DNA of 64,000 nt from Escarpia spicata (Eukaryota > Annelida > Polychaeta > Sabellida > Siboglinidae): NCBI GenBank assembly GCA_963995525.1, contig OZ023206.1, forward strand, positions 3,777,350-3,841,349, written 5' to 3'. Of the stretch, positions 1-40,067 are shown piece by piece. Every line of letters begins with the position of its first letter. Position 1 is the stretch's first letter. The position numbers and the translations under genes were made by a program. The notes beneath the pieces were generated by a model. It was not told the DNA's origin, did not search any database, and saw nothing but the letters and a program-made list of their open reading frames with translations.

Positions 1-633
1 ATAATTGGGTCTGGAGAATAACAGGAAAAAAGAGGGTGGGTAAAGTGAAAATGAATGATCTGAGACAAAAGATCAAGACGCAGTGCAACTTAACAGGAAG
101 ACTGGTAAGAAGCTGAATGATATGGGCATCAAGGATGCAGGAAAAGGGAACAACCAGAGTAGAGACAGAACTGCGTTAAGAGGGATTTTAGACAAAGAAA
201 TATGAAACACAGAGAGAGGGGATTGCTGATAGAGGGCAGTGGAGGGAAACGGCAGAAAGAAGTGTGCAATGGTACAGTACCTGACTGTCACCCTTGTACA
301 GGGGAACCAACAGGAAGAACAAGACTCATCCAAACAAAGAGACAACTAGTGTGTGATTAAAACATGTTTTTCTTAAATCATACAATTTCTGTGGTGGTTA
401 CTGCATTATCTACGATATATCGACCTTAGTCAATACTGGCACAAGATATGAGACTGTTTTCTGATAGAAACCACGAAGAACAGAACTCATTATTGAGAAG
501 TTATACTCAATGTGCTCATTGGCTTTTTTTTACCATAGCACATCTTCAATATCGATTCAGTGTATTTCACCGAGCATAAGTGATGATAGTACAAGGTTAT
601 GACTTTGACTTGACACCAGGGAGCAGTACCTAC
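1..633 (-). other. WDR1 intron 13, partial
   Basis: No exon-like match to the next expected WDR1 segment (DGNVRLYS type). I see no repeat array or RNA gene here. Confidence 0.6.
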
Positions 634-29835
<29,202 letters not shown>

Positions 29836-32496
29836 CGCGTCTCCCAGTCAAACTTTACCGGTTTGATCAATAAACCCGGCCGGATGTAAGAGGCGAGCCA
29901 CTGCGCATGACCCATTAAACACACTTCCTTATATGGAAACATTTAGCCATGTCTAAAATAACAGTTACAATTTGCACATTCTGGGTATATGATGACTCAT
30001 GTTTCATCGTTACATTTACGAAAGTAACGTGTGTTTGTGATGATTGTATACAGTCAGCCCAAACCATGTTCACTATACGTTTCATGAAATCTTGTGATTA
30101 TAACTTAAACGCAAGAGGGCGCTACCACAGCGTTCGTCAACAAATCTGGACGAAAAGACGGAGCTGTTTTGCTGGTGACAAAGCTAGTGACAGTGTTGAT
30201 TACGACAGATACTGTCAAACGTGTAAATGCAGGTAACTAGTTATATTTGTTACACGAAGTAATGCGTATATAGGAAGGCGTCCGAGAAAGAATGTCATTC
30301 TGCAACAAATCTAATCGAAACAATGTTCTAAAGTCTAAGTTACACTTACAACGACGTCGGGACCCGTACCATGCTTGTCCACGTGCCTGCCGCAGCAGGC
30401 AGCTACGGCCTAGCTCAGACGACGGCATGCGAAATGTCGCTGCACGTGGCCATTTAATTTCACGCCGTTCGTCACAGAGTCGCACACGTGTGCTGCAGGT
30501 TCTAGGATCAAGTTAATTTCTGTGGCGTTGTAAATGTTGCCTGCCCCGTGTCATAGCAGGCCCGTAGCACCGTTGAGTTTGTGACATTTTTGTGTTGGGT
30601 CTTGGCCCTGGGCCTGGGGTGCGTGTTTCAGCATGGTACGTATTGCTCAATTCCAGCAAACATTCGATCATCACATCACTATACTCGATAATGTTGGAGG
30701 TTTTCTCTGTTGCTAGAAGAGAAGGAAGTACTTTTGAAGCTTTTCGACGTTGAGAGGGGTAGTTTTGGAGGTTTCTGCCATTAATTGATAGATAAAAACA
30801 AAAGGCTGTGTGATCTATATAGCTCCCACCATATTATTATATATTGGGGTGACTTGCAAGGTTCAGTGTAGCCTCTAGGAGAGTGGTATGTATGAGTCTA
30901 TGGCTACGCTGTAAATGTGTAATGTACTGCGGACATAAAATGGTAAATCATTTTACAAAACTTAAAGCATCCAGGATGAGGAAAACAGTCCGGAAAATAT
31001 ATGAATTTAATTATATATTAGTTAACATAACATACATCTTAAATGCATAATATATATATAGGCCTTCGATATATATATTATGTATTTACAATGTATATTA
31101 TGTTAACTAATACAATTAAATTGATACATTTTCTGGATTGTTTTCCTCATTCTGGATACTTGTAAGTTTTCAAAAATGATTTACGATATATCTGATATCA
31201 ACGTAGAAGATGAGTGTTAACTAGATAGATTACTACTTAAACAATTCAGTCTCTGTTTGTATAAATTAAGACTCCTTTAATGATGTTATTGGATTATCAT
31301 CCTAGCTCAATGAATCTCTCCTTGCTGTCAGTGTCTGTGGATTACAATTATAGGTTTTGTCCCAATGTTACTTTGTAGGGTGTCTTGTCTGATCTTGTGG
31401 CCAACCCACCCACACTCTTCTGTCACTGGTGTTTGTGCAAGGGAAGCCACAATCCTTGAATGGGACTGCAGTGACTTGAACCAATAAGCACTAATTACAG
31501 TGTCAGTGACTACACATGCCATCAACAGGTTGTTTATTGGCTCAGTGTGTCCATTAGTTTGTCCACCTAGCTGGCTGGACCTGCTGTCCACTGATGTGCC
31601 AATATTTAACTGCCATAGCTGCTTGTGTAATTCATTCAGTAAACTAGTCATCATTCACTGGGAGCTGTGCCAGGCCAAAGTCTGGTAGCAGGGAAGCTTA
31701 GGGCAGTGGCAGGTGGTCAGTCACTGTGTGTGTGTGTGTCCAGTAGTGGGGATATACTGCTGGTGGTTCATAGGCAGGAGCTCTGACTCATACTGTAAGT
31801 TGTGAAGAAACAAAAGGTGGGGGTTTTGCAGAAATGTTGCTTGTGGTGTTTTGGATCCCTGTGTTTTGGAGGCAGAACATAAATGTTTATATTTTGAAAT
31901 AATTCGTAGTGGGTGCAGGAGTTGAGTGGTCTGATGTAGTTGTCATTATTAGTTGTACAGTCTCATTCATTCTAGATAGTATGTCCTAAATCACATGGGT
32001 GACAGCAAACTAAACTTGGACCCACACATGCATGCTCAAACACACGCACACATACACACGCACACACACACATATATTGTGTTACTTTTGAATGGAATTG
32101 ATGATAATCTGAAGAAAAAAAAAAAATGGAGTTACAAAGTGAGGTGCCGAGATCTTATTAAAATGAAAAATAAAGTTTTTACACATGTAGATTGTAAGAC
32201 TCAAGAGGTTTGTTTTCCCAGACATAGACCCTTGATATAAGAAAATATTGTAATTGATAATTGTTGCAATTTAAAAAAAATAGAAATTTTACTTGTACTA
32301 CAAAACTATTTCAAAATCAAATCAATTACAACATTTGCCTATAATCAGTTACAAACACTAAATATTTAATTACACCCCGGGCTGCGTGAAATAACGGAGG
32401 TGTATTTCCCTTGTAGACGGCTGTGTGTGACCTGCCGTTGGCTGCCCTTGATGTACCCCCCTGTCTCGTGTGAGGTACCCCACCCCAGGGTGACCA
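29836..32496. promoter_or_regulatory. Divergent intergenic region between WDR1 and CCNJ
   Basis: Must contain both promoters because the genes are head-to-head. 30340-30620 is comparatively GC- and CpG-rich and could hold the CCNJ first noncoding exon; CATG before GTACGT at about 30634-30642 would serve as a donor and CTTGTAG near 32415 as an acceptor, which is inference only. No TATA box is evident. A palindrome lies at 30968-31159. Confidence 0.4.
30968..31159. repeat. 192-bp near-palindrome (foldback element)
   Basis: Arms of about 91 bp, GCATCCAGGATGAGGAAAAC... and its inverted copy ending ...TCATTCTGGATAC, are mostly complementary around a centre near 31063. AT-rich. Probably a foldback MITE; no TSD identified. 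Confidence 0.8.
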
Positions 32497-35400
32497 ATGG
32501 ACGAGAGTTGGTGGCAGGAGCCAATAGCGGAGGACATCTTCAAGAACCTGCGACTGAAGGAGAAACACCTCCCCGTCTACTTCGCACAGTCGCCGCAGAT
32601 TGGCGTACGGCGCTACCTGGTGGACTGGCTCTCACTCATCTGCGATGTGTATCAGATATGCAGCACAGCGCGCTATCTGACGGTCGCGCTGCTGGACTAC
32701 TTCATGGACAAGTTTGACGTCGACGAACAGCAGCTCAGACTAGTCGCACTTGGCTGCCTCCTGGTGGCAAGTGAGTCGGTTAATTTTGTTAACTACCCTC
32801 AAAACTTGCTTTACGGTTACCTCAGTATTAATACAGCCATAGTACAGTGACAATTGATCTAGGACAGCCTGTGCTTTGCATTGGATGTCAGTGATGCCAC
32901 CTAGTAAGAGACCAAGAGTTGACAACTTAAAATCCGTTACAAATAAAGTAATGGTAAGTTTTTATACAGCATCCACTATCCAGTGCTTAGGACTGTTCAG
33001 AGCGTTTTACATTTCACCCCGGCAGACCGGTTCAGTCAAACATCTCAACTTCTCTGTGAAGCAATTCCTGCATGGATAAAACAGACTGTAGAATCAATGA
33101 GCAGATGATTCAGTGTCAACAATCTATCATCTGAGAACACCAGCTTGGCTCTAAAGCCTTGCATATATGTACTGAATGTTCATGGATGACTGGTCAGCTA
33201 ATGACTAGGCCATGAGTCAGTACTATACACAAATTGTGGCCATGGTAGCACCTAGAGGGACGAATGACTCTGACTCATGGACTGTTCATTGGCTGAATAT
33301 AAGACTACAAGTCGATACCTGTACAGTACGCTTAACATTTCACCACTATGCATTGTATTTATTATATATAACAATTTTATTCAGTTTACATTTTAGTTAT
33401 AATTACAAACATATATTTGTGCAATATTTAACTTTGTAGATGTAACTATATTTTGTACAACATTTAACTGAAACTGCACGTGATAGAATTAAATCTAACT
33501 ATTGTCATAAATATTATTGCAGCCAAGTTCGAAGAGCACGAAGTGAACATTCCCAAGTCACATGACCTCAACTCATACGTGCCGTCCCCTGGCTACGCGC
33601 CGCGGGACTACATGCACATGGAGCTGACGCTGCTCGACTCATTCTCATGGAACGTATGTCTGCCGACTCCGGCCCACTTCACGGACTACTTCCTGCTTGG
33701 ACTGGTGCAGGGGCTACATCGAGATGAGGGACAGGAGGGGGACGCTCGGGCCTGGGTGGACGGCAGTCCCATCATGAAGTACCTCAGCAAGTACGTCACG
33801 TACTTCCTCGAGATCAGCATGCAGGGTACGTAGACTGGCCATGCACTGTCCGTCACTCGTGGCACCGTTTCACAAAGATCATGAGCTCAAAAGGAAATCC
33901 AACTTTAATTAATAGAATCTGTTTTTCAATTTTCCCGAGCTTTTTAAAAAAGCCATTGACCAGTCACAGAGGACATTATTTCTGTGATGTGTGTGTCGCA
34001 ATGCGCTTTCGGGTGTTGGGCAGTTTTAATATATAAGATGACTGTTAAAGAGAGATGTCAATTTTAAAGAACTAAATCTGGCATATAAGCTCATAAGAAA
34101 TGGTCTCCTCATGTGACTTTTGAAAGTTTTTTCTAGAATTCTAGAACTATTGCATTGTATTGTATTATACTATTATAATTACTGTACTGTATTAAACATT
34201 GAATCGTTCCTTTAAAATGGCACTAATTTCAAGTACTTTATTAGTTGTCTGCCGTAAGATGTTGATTTTATTCTACGGAAATATCTTTTCAATTCTGATT
34301 ATACTTGTATTTATACATGCCAGTCAAGTACAACTTGTTTTTGTTCGTCTGCATGACAGTCTGACAGAATGTGTTTTCTTGAATTATAGTTATTAGCACT
34401 CATTAATATATGTGTTTGTGGCTGACTTTATTGGACACATAATTAAACCTTTGTTAGATTGCCTCAGAACAAAAATATTTATTAGACAAACGAATATGGT
34501 TATATTTTCATGATTTTTATTACAATTATGTTATTATTTTCAGAATTATAACCCTATCTCTTGTTCTACCAGATTATAACCCTATCTCTTATTCTACCAG
34601 ATTATAACCCTATCTCTTGTTCTACCAGATTATAACCCCATCTCTTGTTCTACAAGATTATAACCCCATCTCTTGTTCTACAAGATTATAACCCTATTTC
34701 TTGTTCAACCAGATTATTTGTCATAAATCCTCAACAATGTCTATTCTCTTTCTATTATATATATTCCCACACTACAGATCACATCTACCGGAACTACTTA
34801 CCGTCACTTGTGGCGACAGCGTGCATAGCCAGTTCACGCTGGTGTCTACATATCACTCCGCCATGGACGGGAGAACTGGAGAATCTCAGTGGGTACACAT
34901 GGGATGACCTTCACCCCCTTGTACAGAACATGCTCAGGTGTGTATACTTTCTTGTACAGGATATGTTCAGATGTATACACTTTCTTGTGTAGAACAAGAT
35001 CACGTATTCACTTTCTTGTACAGAATATGTTCAGATGTATACACTTTCTCTTACAAAACATGCTCAAGTGTACACTTTCTTGTGCAAAACATGCTCAAGT
35101 GTACTCTTTCTTGTGCAAAACATGCTCAAGTGTACACTTTCTTGTGCAAAACATGCTCAAGTGTACACTTTCTTGTGCAAAACATGCTCAAGTGTACTCT
35201 TTCTTGAACGACATATGTTTAGGTGTGTTCATTTTCTTGCACACAACGTGTTTATGTGTGTAAACTTTCTTGTACTGAACATGCTCAGTCGTGTATACTT
35301 TCTTGTACAGGACATGCTCAGTCGTGTACACTTTCTTGTACAGAACATGCTCAGTCATGTACACTTTCTTATATAGAACGTGCTCTGCATGTACACTTTC

Positions 35401-37852
35401 TTGTACATAACATGCTCAGTCGTGTACACTTTCTTATATAGAACGTGCTCTGCATGTACACTTTCTTGTACATAACATGCTCAGTCATGTACACTTTCTT
35501 ATATAGAACGTGCTCTGCATGTACACTTTCTTGTACAGAACATGCTCAGTCATGTACACTTTCTTATATAGAACGTGCTCTGCATGTACACTTTCTTGTA
35601 CAGAACATGCTCAGTTGTGTATATTTTCTTGTACAGAACATGCTCAGGTGTGTCAATTTGTTTGCACTAGTAACAATTATTTACAAAGTTAAATCAACCT
35701 TGCTCCTTCTCATGTGTTAGTATTTATAAATATAATCTTCTTAATAACATAATAAATTGGGTTGAAGGTGTGCTGCTCCGCAAATTTTTTGAAGTTGTGC
35801 CAGTCTAGTCAGCAAGTGGGGCAAAGTTTGACAGATTCTATAAACTTCCTGTATTTTATATTACTACTGTATTGTTCCCTATAGACACGCACTGCCTAAT
35901 AGACGCGGACCCACTTTTTACAGAAGTGAAACCATACACGAAAACATTTTCAAGTGTGAGCGAGCGCTTTAATAATGGTAAATACAGTATACCCTGCTGG
36001 CGCCACCTTGCAGATACTTTGTAGATAACAATTAATTAGCTGTAAGATGCATTAAGTTTCTGTCAGTTTCATTTTATTCTCAAAGTCGGACATTCTAACA
36101 ATGCAGAGGAATGGTCAAAATAAAGTTATATTCATAATCACATAACCATATGTAGCCACGAGTATGGGTCAGAAGAACAAAGAGCACCTGGATGTCCGAC
36201 TTAATGTCTTGGGGAATTGTTCCCTCAGGTTTAGAGCAGTGCCCGAAGTACCGTCAATTTTCGTGTATAATACGCCTTTTTTTCCTTAATTTTTTTATCA
36301 AAAATCAGGGTGCGTATTATACATGGTGCCAAGGCTAAACAAAAAATTTCTCTGACCAATTTATCAATGTTTGCAGACCAGAATAATGCTGCTGGAAAAC
36401 TTGTAATGTCAAAGTTGGCGTGATGTCACAATCACGTAAACCACCACAGCAACGCAGACGAAAGGCAAGAATCGCACTCCCGTAACCGCTTCTCTAGCCC
36501 TAAGCTAGCAGCGATAAATGACAAAGACAAGAGCCCAGATGTCTGACATCGTGAATAACACCAATGAGCGGGAATCAGGTGTGTGGATGGCGTCGGGTTA
36601 ATACCGGTACGCTCAAACACGTTGCTCCCTGAACGCCAAGGCATTATGATTGTCGTTCCTGAATCACGTGAATGATGCCCGCATCACGGGTCGAGTGTGA
36701 CATCATGTTTAAAGTTGTAAATGCAAATGTTGTGAGTATAAATAAAGACGAATGTAGCGCATGTGTGCGTCGCAGTTAAAAGTACCAGGTTTGCAAGTAG
36801 CATTTCAGAATAGAACTTGGTGTTAATTTAAAAGTGAATCAGAACGACAATGTAAGTTGTAGAAAGTGGTGATTTAATCAGTTGTGCAATCATCAAGCTA
36901 CAACACAAGTTGCATAGTGCTTACACACTACCCGCTAGAGAGCGACAAGCTGGCAGCAATGCTGCAACTTGCGTAGGTGACATGTTTATGATTCTGAGAT
37001 GGGTTCAAGCAAAATATTAGAAATGGGGAAATCGGGGATTGATGTCAAAAGTTGGAGTGCTTATTATACCTGGTGATATAGAAATTCTATCAAATTTAGC
37101 AAAAGTCCGGGTGCATATTATACACGGGGGTGTATTATGCATATCGATTTACAGTACGTTGGCATTGCCCCATTACATCGCTGCCTGGACGTTGGCAAAA
37201 CACGTGATTTTGAATTATTTAAATGCCGATTCAGCACATAGTATTTCCTACATTGTCCAATGGTATTTGTGTATCTGCCCACCCTTCACAGCTTGTGTTA
37301 CTTACGTCTTAAGATAAATTAATACACATGCACCCAAGCCCTTGCACTCGTACACTGCGCGTCTATTAAGGATGATACGGTATATACACTGCTATCGCTG
37401 CCGGCTTGAGAAGGTGATTCTAAGTAACGAAACATACTTTACAACAGAAAAAGGTGGCTTGTAGTAGACAGCTTCTCTTGTTCGCGTGTGGCCAGTGCTT
37501 GCAACTTGGCAAATGGTTGCACAAGCCAATGTGAAGTTTGCACCGATGAATCTACGTTTGTTGTCACAACACGTCCTTCCACAACACTGATCCATCTCGC
37601 CAGCTGTTGTCTTACTGCCTCACGCTTACTTTTGATGTCGTTTCTTCCAGCACACATCACATGGACGAACAGCTGACAAACAAGCAGTGTCATGTGTCGA
37701 CCATCAGTGCGTCATCTCTCACCGACATGTCACCACCTCGGTCAGCACCCGCGTCACCAGTCCACGACACAACACCCGTCGGCACAATGCCGTCTGGAGT
37801 CACCATCTGTAAACTGCAGCTGGTGGCGATGGCGGCGGGTCAAAGGTCATAG
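32497..37852 (+). CDS. CCNJ: Cyclin J, complete, 312 aa
   Basis: Cyclin J-family regulatory subunit, presumed to bind a Cdk in the nucleus; its role is less clear than that of the classical mitotic cyclins. Exons are 32497-32770, 33523-33825, 34778-34937 and 37651-37852; phases fit and total 939 nt. The start reads MDESWWQEPIAEDIFKNLRL like vertebrate MELEGQWWRGQLAADI, with an in-frame TGA two codons upstream. The cyclin box covers about residues 20-230: QSPQIGVRRYLVDW, ARYLTVALLDYFMDKFDV, then KFEEHE across the first junction, MELTLLDSFSWNVCLPTPAHF, and PSLVATACIASSRWCL in exon 3. The last exon is Ser/Thr/Pro-rich (SLTDMSPPRSAPASPVHD) and about 70 residues shorter overall than the human protein. 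The junction Thr replaces the usual Ser before KFEE. Exon 3 seeds a 31-33 bp minisatellite. Confidence 0.94.
34545..34730. repeat. 28-29 bp minisatellite, about 6 copies
   Basis: Unit contains GATTATAACCCTATCTCTTG. In CCNJ intron 2, ending about 50 bases before the exon 3 acceptor. Confidence 0.92.
34778..34937 (+). CDS. CCNJ: CCNJ exon 3
   Basis: Encodes HIYRNYLPSLVATACIASSR through TWDDLHPLVQNML, ending AG before donor GTGTGT (phase 2). Splicing to 37651 gives Ser-Thr-His-His-Met-Asp-Glu-Gln, lining up with the human AHDNDVKEANKQ region. The terminal 20 exon bases plus the donor recur intact at the far end of the adjoining array, near 35628-35653. Confidence 0.9.
34913..35660. repeat. 31-33 bp minisatellite copying CCNJ exon 3 end and donor
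   Basis: About 23 copies of CTTGTACAGAACATGCTCAG plus GTGTGTA..ACTTT. Interior copies have drifted (CTCAAGTGTAC, CTCAGTCGTGT); the first and last keep the exact exon end and donor. Confidence 0.95.
36251..37154. mobile_element. mariner/pogo-like MITE, about 900 bp
   Basis: Imperfect inverted ends, CCGTCAATTTTCGTGTATAA at left and CTGTAAATCGATATGCATAA at right (reverse complement), each abut TA. Internal GTGTATAATACGC and GTGCATATTATACACG motifs recur in opposite orientation near the ends. No transposase ORF. In CCNJ intron 3. Confidence 0.55.
37651..37852 (+). CDS. CCNJ: CCNJ terminal exon
   Basis: Follows acceptor TTTCTTCCAG and completes the split codon with C. Encodes 66 residues ending LQLVAMAAGQRS, then TAG. 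Low-complexity Ser/Thr/Pro content agrees with a disordered cyclin J tail. A 24-base hairpin-capable palindrome, CCGGACACT...AGTGTTCCGG, follows at 37869-37892 in the probable 3' UTR. Confidence 0.8.
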
Positions 37853-39190
37853 AGCAGAGGTTATAAAACCGGACACTGCGAGAGTGTTCCGGAGTGATTT
37901 CTGGGGACAAGTTTATGTCGGCATATCACGTAAGACAGACAATGACGCGTCATGACATACTGTGTGGTGCTATAGAGAGACATGATCTACCTCTGTAACT
38001 GCACAGTTCTGTATAAAACTGCAGGCATAATAAGTGATACTTAGGTAATATATAATGAACGACGATCAAAGTCAACTGTGATAAGACAACGTGATATGAT
38101 ATCACTCTCATTTGGGTTCGGGGCTGCTTATATTTCATATTGTTTTATTTGTTAATACTGACTATGTAAAATAACCGCTGGGGACGGGATTTTTTGTGGA
38201 TGATGATATATCAGAATTGATTTACCATGCTACTATATTAGTGGAGGAAATGCTACATATCAGCTGGTGCATAATGTATGTTCTAGTCATAAGTTTATGT
38301 GATCTTACATCGTGCAGGTGTGTTCAACTATGCAGTGTTCAAGCAGTGCTGTGCATTGTGGGATGCGTTTGACGGAGGGGACACAGATATGAATCGCACA
38401 TTTGCGGCTAGTCATTTTGTTAAGTTATCATTCTGTTCATTCATAAGCCTCGTGTATACATTAAAGTGAATTCACCTTTTCAACATGTCTTTGTGTGTGT
38501 GTCATAGGAATGGGCATTATTCACATGGTGAGCAGAAAGGGTAGAATCTGTACATCAACGGGGTATATTAGCGAGGTTCCGCTAGCGAGCAGGGGTATGA
38601 TGTACACTGCCCCTGGCAGGTCTACGCATTGCATGGAAGTCGGCTGAACCATACTCATAATTGACAACGCTGTACCACCCGTGAGAACAGTGCAGACACC
38701 CATCTGACTTGCACCCAATTTCCAGGAATCCCAATGTAATGACCCATTTGACTATTCTCATGTGTCGCTGAGTGGTAGTGTGTATCCAAATACATAACTA
38801 CGTCTACTTCCCAAACTACCAGAACTTGCTGGCAAACAATACTGTTGGCTGAGCTTATATTCCAAGTTTTGCAAGGCGATCTGCCGGGGGTACTGAGACT
38901 GATGTAATCAACAGCGCCCCCTGGCGCATCAGTATCACTGTGTTTGTGGTGTATGTTTGTGGTGTGAGTTGATGGTATGCGTGTGTTTGTGGTATGTGTG
39001 TGTGTGTTTGTGGTGTGCAGAGGTGTATGTGGGTCTATATTGACAAACTACCATATAAAATGTACAGTCAAAACGAAATAAGGCAGGACACTTACTTTTA
39101 TGATCCTTTCCATAATAAAAAGTTTCGCTTTCAACAAGACAAAACGTTTGGTCCACATAACTAGACTTATCAATGCAAAGATCTGTACAT
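37853..39190. other. Downstream of CCNJ: 3' UTR and intergenic
   Basis: Contains the small hairpin at 37869-37892, a CTCF-like motif at 38912-38926 and a GT-rich stretch at 38940-39025. No confident polyadenylation signal chosen. Confidence 0.45.
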
Positions 39191-39194
39191 GATG

Positions 39195-39933
39195 CCTTAT
39201 TAAGGCTGCTGTGCGACTCCACCATCTCGCCCTGTTAACGGCTTTGCTCTGAGTTGCCCAGCCCAGTTGTTTTCATTCTTTTTCCACTGTGGTTCTCCAC
39301 GTTTTTGGCCGACCAACTTTTCTTGTTCCTTTTCGGAGTCCATGTCAAACAGTGGTTGTGGTCCTTCTTTCACAGCACACGCCTGATCCAATTTCACCTT
39401 CTCTGTACTTCTGTGCTGATCTTCTCTTCTGCTGTTATGTTCTCAATGTCTTTGTTCGGAATTACTACTGGCCATCTAATTTTAAAAATTCATTTGAGAC
39501 AGTTGAATTGGAAATTGTCAAGTTTTTTGTTGTCGCTTTTGTTTACTTTCCATGTTTCACATCCATACAGTAACACTGATTTGACCAGAGTATTGTATAA
39601 TCTGAGTTTAGTTTTTAATGTGTACACATTTGAGCTCCATATCTGCTTCAGTTTCATGAATGATGTCCTTGCTTTTTGTATTCTGTTGATAATATTGTCA
39701 CCCCCTCCTTGCTTGCTGACATTTGTACCCAAGTAAGTATATTTATCTACTTCATTCAGTTGTTGGTCATCAATCTGTTTTCTGTCGTTGCATTTGCTGT
39801 TGATCCTCAGTACTTTAGTTTTCTGTTTATTGATTTCTAGGCTCGTTTTTGATGCAAATGCATTCAACTTTGTTGCCTTTGTTTGCATGTGTCTGTAACT
39901 TGATGACATAAGCGCAATGTCATCTGCGACCAT
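39195..39933 (-). pseudogene. Non-LTR retrotransposon reverse-transcriptase relic
   Basis: A 147-codon open frame carries VADDIAL (the catalytic xADD box), YLGTNVSKQG and SVLLYGCETWKVN, hallmarks of LINE reverse transcriptases. Downstream homology continues through stops and frameshifts (IRWPVVIPNKDI, LTWTPKRNKKS in different frames) to about 39195. The 5' end is missing, as usual for LINEs. Clade not resolved (RTE- or CR1-like). Confidence 0.88.
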
Positions 39934-40067
39934 TAATCATATATTGCAGAATATTACAAGATATAATGAGGAATTGTGATTGTGCTTTCAGCAAAGCCAG
40001 CACTTATCTAATAAGTATTACAACACCAATAAAGCTATGACGTATAAACAAATTGGACAATATACTC

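Noticed and set aside
29949..30516. Two ORFs of 74-95 codons near the WDR1 5' end
   Set aside because: No family resemblance, and they lie in the promoter region. The GC-rich one is better read as promoter or noncoding exon.
38319..38470. Exon-like 50-codon stretch after GTGCAG reading VFNYAVFKQCCALWDAF
   Set aside because: Considered as an alternative CCNJ terminal exon, but the phase required from exon 3 gives a different frame that stops quickly; no homology.
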